Assembly (NCBI GenBank): GCA_020744425.1 | Contig: JAGMUV010000005.1 | Span: forward strand, 3,162,001 to 3,226,000 | Reading direction: 5' to 3' | Length of the DNA stretch: 64,000 nt | DNA from: Dactylonectria macrodidyma | Taxonomy: Eukaryota; Ascomycota; Sordariomycetes; Hypocreales; Nectriaceae | Part shown: piece by piece, positions 35,413 through 45,530 of the stretch | Layout of the letters: every line of letters starts with the position of its first letter | Numbering within the stretch: position 1 is the first letter of the stretch | Position numbers and translations under genes: made by a program | Notes under the pieces: model-generated | Database searches by the model: none | What the model was told of the DNA's origin: nothing | The model's input: only the letters and a program-made list of their open reading frames with translations

Positions 35413-36180
35413 TTTGTTCGGTCGTTTTTATTTGGTTGCTAACCGACGGCGTTACTAGTCGTCGAGGTCGAGGTTGAGCAAAGGACGACAGAGACGATGA
35501 AGACGATGAGAACGACGGAAAGACGGACAACAAGAGAGGCGAACCTTCAACCACTCGAACGACAATCAATCCCCTTAATCTTCATCCGCGCCATTGACTC
35601 TCGCCCCCATCATTCTGCTTGCACCGCATTTTCTGCAGGTCACCCGGAAGACGGGCAGCAGAGCCAAGAGTGCGTCGCCCTTCCTCTTCCAGCAACGGCA
35701 CTTCCGTGGAGCTCCCGATGACCCATCCCGAGCCTCTGTCCCTCTCTCTTTGGGCCCTGTAAACGAAACCCGAGCATCTGTCACCGGGCCTGTCAGAAAC
35801 CCACAATGAGCCGGGGGGCAAATGTCAATGGACGAATGTCAATTTCTCCAGGGGGGCGAAAAAGAAATCCCCGCAGTTTTACCCCGTTCGTTCCCACATC
35901 TCGGCAGCCCCAGCGAAGATATGGGGCATGGGGAGTGTTTAATATTGCCTCTTTGGGAATACCCTCATAGTGCTTGGCTAAAACCCGGGAGAAGTGCGGC
36001 CGTTCGGTTGTTGCTTGTGTCATGGGATGGGCCATTTCCAGCAGGATGGATATAATGAATGCGATGTCATGAGACGAGGAAGGGAAGGAGGGGCAAGAGT
36101 GCATCAGGTTCAAGCGAACGTGTTGCTTATCATCAACATCATCAACAAGTGACCAGTGACCACCCAGACATATCTCCAAG
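35413..36180. promoter_or_regulatory. Shared divergent promoter region (polyol dehydrogenase / DUF1593 gene)
   Basis: 768 bp separate the start codons of two genes pointing away from each other. Several C/G-rich hexamers resemble Cre1 sites, but such short degenerate motifs are frequent by chance. The geometry suggests co-regulation. Confidence 0.5.
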
Positions 36181-37761
36181 ATGGCCACCGACTCGTCCAA
36201 GTTGCAGTCCTTCTCATCGAAGCCCCGCGTCTTCATCCTATCGGACATCTCCAATGAGCCCGACGATGCAGAATCGCTGGTTAGATACCTTCTGTACTCC
36301 AACCAGTTCCAGACCGAGGGACTCGTGGCGTGCACCTCAAACTGGATGAAGAACAAGGTCTGCCCACAGGACATGCACAAGATTGTCGACGCCTACGCCG
36401 GTGCCGTCGAGAACCTCAACAAGCATGCCCATCCAGACTTCCAGTACCCGTCGGCCGAATACATGAAGAGCCTCATCAAGCCTGGAGCACCTGTATGTAG
36501 AAACTGCATCTCTTCCTCTCTCCCAGAGAGACGCTTGATCTAATTGTATCCACTGCAGGTTTATGGATTCAAGGCCGTCGGTCATGACATTCCCCTGAGC
36601 GAGGGCGGCGAGCTACTCTTGGAGAGAATCAAGGCCACCTTAGAAGACCCCCTCTGGATCCTGGTCTGGGGCGGCACCAACGTCCTCGCGCAAGTCCTCT
36701 TCAGACTCCAAGAGACACACTCCGAAGACGAGTTTGCGGCGTTGAGGGCGAAGCTCAGGGTCTACACCATCTCGGACCAGGACGACACAGGCGCCTGGAT
36801 CCGCAACAAGTTCCCCGATATCTTCTACATCGCCTCAGTGCACGCGTGGAACCAATACGGCATGGCCACCTGGACCGGCATCGCGGGCGACCGGTACTAC
36901 GGCTTCGACCAGGGCGGGCCCGACTTCTCCAAGCTCACCAAGAAGTGGATCAAGGAGCACATCCAGATCGGCCCTCTGGGCTCTGCGTATCCCAACTATC
37001 TGTTTATCCCTGAGGGCGACACGCCCACATTCCTGTACCTGATCCAAAACGGCCTAGGAGTCCGCGAGCACCCCGAGTACGGCTCCTGGGGAGGCCGATA
37101 TCAGCTCACCGACCCTAGCCCGGATGGCCTGGGTAGCAAGCACTACAGCGATGCCCACGATGTGGTCGTCGGCCAGGACGGCAAGACGTACAAGACCAAC
37201 CACGGCACCATCTGGCGCTTCCGGGACGCCTTCCAGAACGACTTTGCTGCCCGCATCCAGTGGACGCTGGATCCAGCTCTGTCGTCGGCGAACCACCATC
37301 CCATCGTCTCCGTCAACGGATCTTCCGGTCCGGACCCCCTCTACATCACCGCCGAGGCCGGCACGACCCTGAAGCTCGACGCCTCGGAGACATTTGACCC
37401 AGACGGCGACGCCCTGACCTTCAAGTGGTGGCAGTACCGCGACCCAAGCGCCTCGCAGTGGTTCCACTTCATTGAGGTTGAAGAAATGAAACTCGAAAAG
37501 AAGGATGCCGAGGGCCGTGTCGTCGAGCTGACGCTACCCGGACCGGAGAAGTGCTGCAAAGACCTAGTGAGTGGCACCCCAACAGCAAAGGGCCAGCTGC
37601 TGCACATGATTCTTGAGGTCACGGACGCCGGGTCGCCAAACCTGACGAGCTACAAGCGAGTGATAATCCAGACAACCAACGAGGAGCTCAAGGGCGGAGG
37701 CGTCGTCAGCGAGGACATTGCTGAGGCTATGGGCGCATTAATGGAGTCCTTTGGCATGTAG
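36181..37761 (+). CDS. DUF1593-family protein (nucleoside-hydrolase-like / cellulose-binding Sde182-like)
   Basis: Exons 36181-36492 and 36559-37761 give 504 residues; the intron has a GTATGT donor and TGCAG acceptor. The N-terminal region begins with an Asp cluster LSDISNEPDDAESL (D22, D28, D29) that resembles the metal-binding start of inosine-uridine nucleoside hydrolases, followed by VWGGTNVLAQVL. The C-terminal ~130 residues (from LKLDASETFDPDGDALTFKWWQY) form a beta-rich Ig/PKD-like domain. This pairing is typical of the family annotated as cellulose-binding proteins (Sde182 type). No signal peptide is visible at either possible start, so the protein appears cytosolic, an odd fit for a wall-degrading enzyme. 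Possible role: hydrolysis of a glycoside or nucleoside-like substrate in the sugar cluster (inference). Confidence 0.85.
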
Positions 37762-38168
37762 GCGACAGTCCTTGAAAGAAGAATAATTGTAAAAAGCCCA
37801 TAGCATAAACATGATAACGAAGAAAGAAATTCCATCACATATTTTTCAGTCACCGATTAGGAACGTATCCTGTTTTGAAATGCACATGTTCCCAACTAGG
37901 GGAGCCTAAGCGCACAATACGTCACAAGTTCCTCCAGACTCAAGACCAAATCAAGCTGAGCCAAGCCAATCCAGGTCAAATCAGCCGCTGACAACTAATG
38001 AGAATTAAGATAGAAAATCTAGGAACGTAGGATCATTTGCAACGGTCAAATCCACACGAGAATAGCATCTCATCTCGAACCATAGTCGGGGAGCCGTTGG
38101 CATCTCTTTGTCATTATTCATACTATTCATGTCTATTTTATATATAAATACCCCACAGCTTTCACCAT
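37762..38168. other. Convergent 3' spacer
   Basis: Common 3' flank of the DUF1593 and xylose-reductase genes, AT-rich near the latter (TATATATAAATA-type sequence around 38138). Probably contains both transcript ends. Confidence 0.4.
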
Positions 38169-39346
38169 TTAGGCAAAGATGCGGAGGGGGTAATTGGGCA
38201 GGTAGAAACCAGGGTCGTTGAAGCGCAGGCCGCGGTCGAGGCCGGCGATGCTCTCGACCTCGTCCTGGGCCAGGTCAAAGCTCAGGACGTCGAGGTTCTG
38301 GGCGAGGCGGCCAGCGTTGTTGGACTTGGGGATGACGGCGATGTTGCGCTGGGTGGCCCAGCGGAGCAGGATCTGGGCGGGCGTCTTGCCATACTTGTCG
38401 GCGAGGTCCTTGACGACCTTAGTCTCGAGCAGGGGCTCAACGTCCTCGGTGCGCTTGGAAAAGATGCCGGGAAGCTCGACGAAGCTCTGGGGGCCAAAGG
38501 ACGAGTAGGCGGTGACGGCGATGCCGTTCTCCTGGGCCATGGCGATCAGGCCCGGCTGGACAAGGTAGGGGTGGTGCTCGATCTGCAGCGAGGAGACGGG
38601 GTGGCGGGCGTAGCGCTGAAGGTCGTACAGGCCCTGAGCCTGGAAGTTGGACACGCCGATGGAGCGGGCGATACCCTCGTCGACGGTCGTCTCGAGAGCC
38701 TCCCAGGTCTCGCGGATGGGCACGTTGGCGACCTCAACGGTGCCTTCATCATCCATCCACCAAGCCTTTACCGGAGAGTTAGTCTAGGTACAGCCAGGGT
38801 AGAGGGGATCTTGGTAGTATCAGGAACGTACAGGGAATCGTCGCTTCTCGGGCTCAATGTACTTGAGGGCGACGGGGAAGTGGATGAGGTAGAGGTCAAT
38901 GTAGCCGAGGCCCCAAGCCTCGTTCTGGAGCTTGGCCATCTCCAAAGCGTGCTCGCGGCTGTGGTAGTTGTTCCACAGCTTGGTGGTGACGAAGATGTCC
39001 TCGCGCTTCACCAGGCCCTCGCTGATGGCGCGCTTAATGCCCTCGCCGGCCTCCTTCTCGTTCTGGTAGTCGTAGGCGCCGTCGAAGAGTCGGTATCCAG
39101 CCATGATGGCCTGTGATGGGGAAAAAGTCAGCGATCGAGGTCTGTGAAGGAACAAGTGTGCCATTAAAGGAACAGCTCATCGAGCAAGACGTGGTTCCCA
39201 AAGAACAACTCTCGATGACCAGTATTCACGCTCTCACGTACGTTGTAGACCGTCTCAGCAGCCTGAGCCGCAGGGACCTTCCAGAGGCCGAAGCCAACGA
39301 GGGGCATCTCATGCCCAGAGGCGAGCTTGACGGTAGAGGGAGCCAT
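38169..39346 (-). CDS. xyl1: D-xylose-reductase-type aldose reductase
   Basis: Exons 39346-39242, 39110-38832 and 38765-38169 give 326 residues. It would reduce D-xylose or L-arabinose to the matching alditol with NAD(P)H in the cytosol, the first step of fungal pentose catabolism. The AKR tetrad is D45, Y50 (LFDGAYDY), K79 (TTKLW) and H112 (LIHFP). The [29 protein letters not shown] and IPKSNN-x3-R motifs match fungal xylose reductases closely. A start at the upstream ATG (39388) would add 14 residues, but the downstream start aligns with family members. The gene shares a 451-bp divergent promoter with the Zn2Cys6 regulator. Family identity is strong; the xylose specificity is inferred from motifs, and the symbol is by similarity. 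Confidence 0.9.
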
Positions 39347-39797
39347 TGTGTCTGTGGTGTTGTCGGTGAAGGACGAGTAATTGTTCAATCTCTCAAACAG
39401 GATGAAGAACAGCTCACCGCGATGGGCCCTCCACCTTTATTGACAAAATCTTTCCCCTCCCTCTCCACCTTCTCTCATGACAACCCTCTTTGCCCCTCCA
39501 GGATCTGCCCCCCGTCTAACGTAGCAGGCTCTGCCCCTCCATGAAGCGATCACAGCTCAACCCGAGTCATGGAGCATCGACCCAGGCAAGGGCGCTAAAC
39601 AGTCCCGGACTCGCTACCGGCGTCCCACATGGTCAGGCGTTTAGAACTGCCCAAAGGGGCAACATCGGCCCTCACCGTGATGGTCGACCCCCCGGAGTCT
39701 AGAAGGCTTCATCTTTCCCCGTTCGGCCACCCTCTCCTTCTCCCCCCTCCATCCTATCCCACATTTCCCTTCTCCCCCATACGATGCCAACTTGACA
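39347..39797. promoter_or_regulatory. Divergent promoter region (xylose reductase / Zn2Cys6 regulator)
   Basis: 451 bp between opposed start codons, pyrimidine-rich. Matches to the degenerate CreA/Cre1 hexamer (complement CYCCRS) occur at 39429-39434, 39463-39468 and 39496-39501. No XlnR GGCTAA motif was found. The layout suggests that the regulator controls its neighbour. Confidence 0.45.
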
Positions 39798-41865
39798 ATG
39801 GCCGATGCGGGCTCCAAGACCCGCCTGCGAAGGACGAGGACGGGATGTTTCAAATGCCGCATGCGCCGACGGAAATGCAAGTCCCTCCAAGTAACCCTGA
39901 ACCGCTGGGCAATCCCGTACCCTGATAAACTAACACGACTTTGTCAGGCGATGAGGGTAAACCATCGTGCCGAAGATGTGTCGATGGTGGGTTTGACTGC
40001 CAGTACGGCACGCGGCTCTCGTTTCTCGAAAAGAATGCCAAAACTTCCGGCGATTCAAGCTCAGAGCGCGTCTCCAAGCCCGCGTACGGCAAGCTAAGAG
40101 TACGTTTGCCACCGACGATCCGATCCCACGGCGTCCAGCACATCATCTTGCATGAGTTTCCACTGACAGACAGCTCATCTCAGTTCGTCGTCCCGGAGTC
40201 TGTGACGGTTCAAGAAACCATCCGGTTTCAGGAAGACGAGGCGCCGTCGCAAGACTCGGAAAGCACGCATGCTCTGCCAAAGGCAGGCCAACCATTGCCA
40301 GAAACACCAAATCCAGTCGAGTTTCTGTCACAGCCGCCAGCCCTGATCAGTCCTGCTGCACTAGAGAATCTTGCGACACCATCCCCAGTTGGCCAAGGAA
40401 ACCATGACTTGATCGATCCTGGGAGCTACACGGTCGGGATATCCCCTTCCAACGCAGCATATGAGACCGCCTTAGACGGATTGCTGTCGCTAGGACATGA
40501 CAACTTTGCGCCCACATCGGCGCCTCCGCCTGCTTCTGCGCCGGTGACATCCCAGATCCTCGAAAATGAGAGTTACTTTGGATCATCGCCAAATCCTCGT
40601 CCAGACCCCTCTCCCGGACAATTAGATGCTGCGAACAAGCCCTCTGCAGGTGCCTTTCAAAACTGCGCTCATCTGCCCCAAGACCGGGCGGTACAGCTTT
40701 TGCGACACTACCGCTACAACATCGCGCCATGGGTACGTATATTTCAATAACAAGAAATAAAGCCACCAGTTCTAACAGGCATCGCTCTTTAGCTGGACAT
40801 TGGCGACGCGTCCCAGACGTTTGGCCTTTTGATCCCACGAATTGCCATGGACTCGATTCCCGTTCTCGACTCAATCCTTGCCCTCGCCTTGACGACCCTC
40901 GGTGAGCAGGTCGACCTGAACTTCGACGATTCATGCTTCGTGCCACCTGATCTGAACGGGCCCAGCGTCGATATTCTACACGGCGCATTGGTCTCTGCTT
41001 TCATGGCTCTCCGTCGACATGTCGTGGTAGCACCGACTTCATGGCAATCTCCATCCAAGAACGTTGGCCTTGGGTTGTTAGACTCTGCTTTGTTCCAGGA
41101 GCATTATCCTACAGTCAATTTAGCATTGTCATGGATGACGCTGAGACTTGGTAGGAATCTCCCGACTCGCCCCACATATAACATGGAATTAACCAATTCT
41201 TAGAGTTGAGTGTTGGGCTCATGAATGGTTCCTCGGTATCTATCCCTAGTGTCCTATCATGCAATGACTCGTCTCCCATGTCCGGAATGTGTCGAGAAAC
41301 TCTCAAATACGACCGCGAGCCGATACTTCTATGTGCTCGAGTCCTCAACCACTGCTTTGGGCACGACCTTCCAACCAATCCCGGGATGCACCTCCGTCCA
41401 TCAGCCGCCCAGAGCTGGAAGTCGCTCTCCGAAGCCCTAAACATGTGGTACAACAATCGTCCTCGGGATTTCAAACCCATGTGGGAGGTTGAAGAAAGCG
41501 AAGAGCTATTTCCTCTTATTCTTTTCACAAACGGAGCGGCAGTGCTCGCCAACCAGCTGTATCATACATCAATGTTGCTGTTGCTCCAGAGTCGGCCTCG
41601 AACCCTCCCAAAGGAGCATGGACGATCCGTCTTGATATCACCTCTCTGGCATGCCCAACGAATCTGTGCCATCAGCTTGAACAATGACAACCAGGCAAGC
41701 TGGGACCTTAGTCTCCTTGCCTCGCTATTCTTTGCCGCCAAACGAATGACCTACGAACCCCAGCAACATGCTATTCTGCGCGGCCTTGACCGCATTGGTT
41801 CTTTGACAGGGTGGAATGTGAATGCGCTCTCGGCGCAACTCGTACAAGAGTGGCAACCGGATTAA
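39798..41865 (+). CDS. Zn2Cys6 fungal transcription factor
   Basis: Exons 39798-39890, 39956-40732, 40793-41150 and 41204-41865 give 629 residues. The binuclear zinc cluster is C17-x2-C20-x6-C27-x8-C36-x2-C39-x6-C46, split by the first intron. The first intron can only be joined in frame with donor GTAACC and the acceptor in GATGAG; the earlier CAG shifts the frame, so splice choice there is a real check. A Ser/Pro-rich linker follows, then the fungal-specific middle homology region (YNIAPWLDIG, LFTNGAAVLANQLYHTS, WHAQRICAISLNNDNQ). DNA binding and activation are expected. It sits head-to-head with the xylose reductase and tail-to-tail, 56 bp apart, with a second factor of similar sequence. 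A role as pathway-specific regulator is inference. Confidence 0.85.
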
Positions 41866-41921
41866 GCTGCTTGGACAAATTGGTAGCCAAATAATCAACG
41901 CCATAATTTTTTCATGGCGTC

Positions 41922-43545
41922 TCAACGAACTTTGTAGCCCCAAGCGTTCTCGAGATCAGCAAGGCGCCAGCATGTTGCCCATCCAGTCATTGCCTCTATG
42001 CTTTGAATGAGTTTAGATAAAAGCAAATGCTCAGACTTGTGGCTAAGAAGTCTTCCAGCAATCCATAGAGGCTGGATGGCGTTGTTCAGGCAACCTTGAT
42101 GAGGGTTCGTCAAGGAGATGCCGCATATGCTTTTGGCGTGCCAGATTGCAGATCCTGTGTGTCCAACATCGAGCTTGATTTCTCGAGGTTTCGATCCCAG
42201 AAGCAAGGTGCAGGCGGTGTGGTACAGCTGGTTGGAGGAAATTCCAGCCCAGTGGACAAAGAGAATTTGGGGGAATGGCCGGCTGTCGATTGACTTGACG
42301 GGGAGGATTTCAGGGGGGCGATCTTGAAGCCAAGCTTGAAGGTCGTGCCAAAGACGGAGCCACCGTCTTTCAAAGGCGACAGAGTCGCATCCGTTGTTTT
42401 CTCCCAGCTCAACGTAGCGAGTTCTGTCCGCGACGAGCTCACAGACTTTGGAGCTTAGATAGACTGAGTAGTTGGCGTGCATGTCCGGTGACCTGTGCTC
42501 ACGAAAGAGCTCAGCAGCAGAAGCCGGGTCGGCACCAGCGGGGAGCCATTTGTTGAGAGGCACGATGGTTCCTTGGGTCCCATCGGAGATTAGAGCTCCG
42601 CATAGATCTATAAAGCATCAGACTCCATACTGCCATTCACTGATTGCCAGGGATTCTTACCCATTCGCACGTAGCACCAGAAAACTGCTTGGAGCAGGCC
42701 ACCGCTGAATCCATTGATGTCGAACGCGTCAAATAGGGCTGCGCAGCCCTCGAGGTGTCGACGCCAGTCCTGTGGACTAGCCGACATCATCTCGAGACAG
42801 CACAAGATGACGCAGATCGGGATGATGGTGAGGTCTCTAGCCTGTAGCAGGGGATTGAGGAGTCGAATGGCTTCTTGGTAGAGCTCAAGACTGTCAAATG
42901 AGTGTTGCTTGGCTTCCTTCCGCTCCATTTGCCGAGCTGAAAGGGCGAGTATGGCATAGAGCAGAGCCGGGCATCGGCGTGCAAGGACTGGGACTTGCAC
43001 TGTGAAAGCTCCTTCGGTGTCAAACATATCAAGCTGCGCCGGCTGGTTAGTCTAAGAGGAAATGATTGTTATGTCAACACTGAGAATCATACCCATGGAG
43101 CCACTTCGGCAACGTAGTTTTTCAGATAGGCCAGCCTCCGGCCCGTCGAGAGAGCCGCCCTGACCTGGGCCTGGACCTCAAAATCCTCACCAGGCGGACC
43201 ATCTTCTCCTGGGACGGGAGAGGTCTCGCGAGAGGGCGCCGCAGTCTGGGCTGTGTTGAAGATGAGGCAGCGAAGCTCTTCCTGGTAGGCAAGATATCCA
43301 GGGTCTTGAACAAACTGATCGAGGGGCCAGCTATTTGAAGGAGAAGAGGAATTGTCCGTCATTGAAAATGAGGTCATTGGGTCGAGGAGGCGAGGCGGGA
43401 ATTGAGGTTGACGGTGTGGTGGTCTACTAGCCCCGTGTCTTAACGAAGAGCCAATATGCCTTTTCGAGTGCCAAGAAACAGGATCCAGGACCTTTCTGGC
43501 TGTGGAAAGGCGAATCTCAGAGGATAGAGCAGATGTCACAGGCAT
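41922..43545 (-). CDS. Fungal-specific transcription factor domain protein without zinc cluster
   Basis: Exons 43545-43093, 43033-42661 and 42607-41922 give 503 residues. It carries the fungal transcription factor middle region (VAEVAPWLDMFDT, HWAGISSNQLYHTACTLLLGSKPRE, WHAKSICGISLTN, IEAMTGWATCW) and is clearly similar, motif by motif, to its tail-to-tail neighbour. I searched the upstream minus strand to about 44.5 kb for a CxxC-type zinc cluster exon and found none; the proposed N-terminus is Ser/Pro-rich. A pyrimidine-rich stretch ending in CAG at about 43502 could be an acceptor for an unseen upstream exon. Without a DNA-binding domain it could act as a dimer partner or repressor of its neighbour, or be a decaying duplicate. 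Confidence 0.75.
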
Positions 43546-43759
43546 TAATCCAGATGGGCTGAGTGATGGAGATGGGTCCAGGGTAGGGCATGGCGCCTTG
43601 GTGTAAAAGGTGTGAGGTCAGGTGCGCGTGCAAGTGCCAGGAAGACTGCCCAAACGAGGTTAATCCAATCCCTGCACGTGCGGGGGTGGATGATTGCGGG
43701 GAGCAGCGGACACCTTTCTCCAGAAGTTTAGAGGCCATTCAGTGGCAGGTTGGCGCTAT

Positions 43760-43793
43760 GGGGGGGAGCTATGGGGGGGGGCTATTAGGGGGG
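43760..43793. other. G-run cluster, potential G-quadruplex
   Basis: Runs of 7, 9 and 6 G on the plus strand separated by short CTAT/AGCTAT spacers, about 215 bp upstream of the start of the zinc-cluster-less factor (whose coding strand is the minus strand). Four-stranded folding is possible because the 9-G run can serve as two. Motif-level evidence only. Confidence 0.5.
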
Positions 43794-45153
43794 CTGACTC
43801 GCCTCCGACAGTGGGCTTTAAAGCTATGGTGGGCTCGTTCGCGTCCTTGTCGGAAGCGACGCGGAATTAACTCCTTTATTTTCCCAGGCTAAGTTGTCAG
43901 GTGACGACGCGTTGGTGGCGCTCAAATGCAGCAGCACGTGTAGGGCAGACTTTATGAGAGAGAGGGTGTTGCTTCTAAGCTCTCGAGGCCTTCCAATGGC
44001 AACTGAATTGAGGGCACTACTATCACATACATAAGGTGAATCTAGCATGCATGCTTCGATGTGACTGATTAATCCCACGACGGTGAGTGCCTTGGGTGCG
44101 GGTTGGCTGAGATCTGGATCTGGTAAATAGTCCACAAATGCGCAAGGTTCTCTTTGGATCAATGACCATCGCACGCCATGATCTCCTTGCCTGGGAGGCG
44201 TTGGAAAATTTACACAACCGGAAATGGCCCAATAAGATGCCACGTCCTTTCGCGGACCATCTGCTTGGAGATCTTCCAAGATTTTCGAGAGCGCCAAGGC
44301 CAAACGTTTCAGCCTCGCTCTGCAGGGGAAACGTAGCTTGGCCTCTCGTTGGCCGAGACTTGCTCATGGTTGCAGCCTGATCTGATGTGTGGTTTTCTTT
44401 GTTTCCTCTCCTACAAGAAACATGGCTTGTGTACATCAGATGACATGACTCAATACGACGACATCGCATCACAGCGCTGTCGCACCTGTGCAGTCCGTGG
44501 GCGGGTTACTGGGCTTCAAAAGCTGGCCATAGCGGATGTGATGCCTGCCTCGTCATGACAACACGCTCAATTGAGCGGACATGGCGGTGCCACGTCGATG
44601 TGCTGCATCACCTCGTATGCACACTCGGTTACATCGCTGCCCCAACGACGATGCAATGATGCTGAAGGAACAACACGCCGGCCAACCCGCGCGGAAGCAT
44701 TTTGAGACGACTAGAGCTGCAAGTGAGAACTATACAGCTAGCTCGCATGTTATTGTTGTTCCGTTTGGCAACAAAGAGGATGAATGAGGCATGCATGCAG
44801 TTGACCTGGTTAATAACGAAGAAGAATATAGAAAAAAAAAAAAACTGGTACTACGTACCACGATCTACACGGGGTGTTCCGTCAATCGATTATTCCAAGG
44901 AAATGGAAGCAATTTCCCCTAGTCGATCGGGTGCTGAAGTAGCATTCTGTGATCTGGGTGACGAAACGGGGGAACGCTTAGAAAGTGACCAAAGATTGAG
45001 CTTTTTTCCACGCCAACTCGCAGCAAAATCTGAGACCAAAGGTATCCGTCCCATCGACGGCCCGCTCGAGCGGACTGTGGCACGAGAGCTTGGAGTTACT
45101 AGGGGCCATTGCTTGTTAGTCATGATGCCATTTCTGTAATGTCACCAACGGGT

Positions 45154-45175
45154 CCCCCCCCCCCCCCCCCCCCCC
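45154..45175. repeat. Poly(C) tract of 22
   Basis: Uninterrupted run of C on the plus strand, in non-coding DNA. Long C tracts are rare and error-prone in assembly, so the exact length may be unreliable. Confidence 0.85.
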
Positions 45176-45480
45176 AAATTTGGCACGGCGACGGCAAGCT
45201 ACAGGAAAGACGTGGTGTCTCGGCTCACCTCACAGGCCGCACATAAGGCCTCACAGCTCACAGGCGTTGTGCGTGCATCCATAGTCGAGTTGGCATCGCG
45301 GATGGCCCGCTGGCGATTGCCGATGCTGGTTTGACGGTCCCTGAATCCACCGTCGCCTCCACTGAGCACATGGTGTCTCCAGGGGCTGCCTGTGCTAGCC
45401 GTGGTACCTGTCGGTGGCCATGACCTGATTCGTTTGCCTGCATCGTTCCCTGTCGCCCGTACAACCCTGTCCCACCCAAT

Positions 45481-45530
45481 CCAACCATGCTCAACCATGC
45501 TCAACCCTGCTCAACCCTGTTCGACCCTGT
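45481..45530. repeat. Five-copy decameric tandem repeat
   Basis: Five imperfect 10-bp units of the form TCAACC(A/C)TG(C/T), ending in TCGACCCTGT. The unit order shows stepwise substitutions, which suggests slippage followed by point mutation. Non-coding, about 1.4 kb upstream of the SEC7 gene. Confidence 0.8.

Noticed and set aside
35793..36380. 195-codon minus-strand frame
   Set aside because: Overlaps the promoter and first exon of the DUF1593 gene in antisense and has no motifs.
43590..43892. Cysteine-rich frame on the plus strand resembling a zinc-binding peptide (CKRCEVRCACKC)
   Set aside because: Cysteine spacing does not fit Zn2Cys6 or other known clusters, and the following sequence is low-complexity Gly from the G-run cluster.
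43824..44472. Two overlapping minus-strand frames of about 150 codons
   Set aside because: They overlap in different frames, show no zinc cluster or other motif and cannot be joined to the transcription factor downstream.
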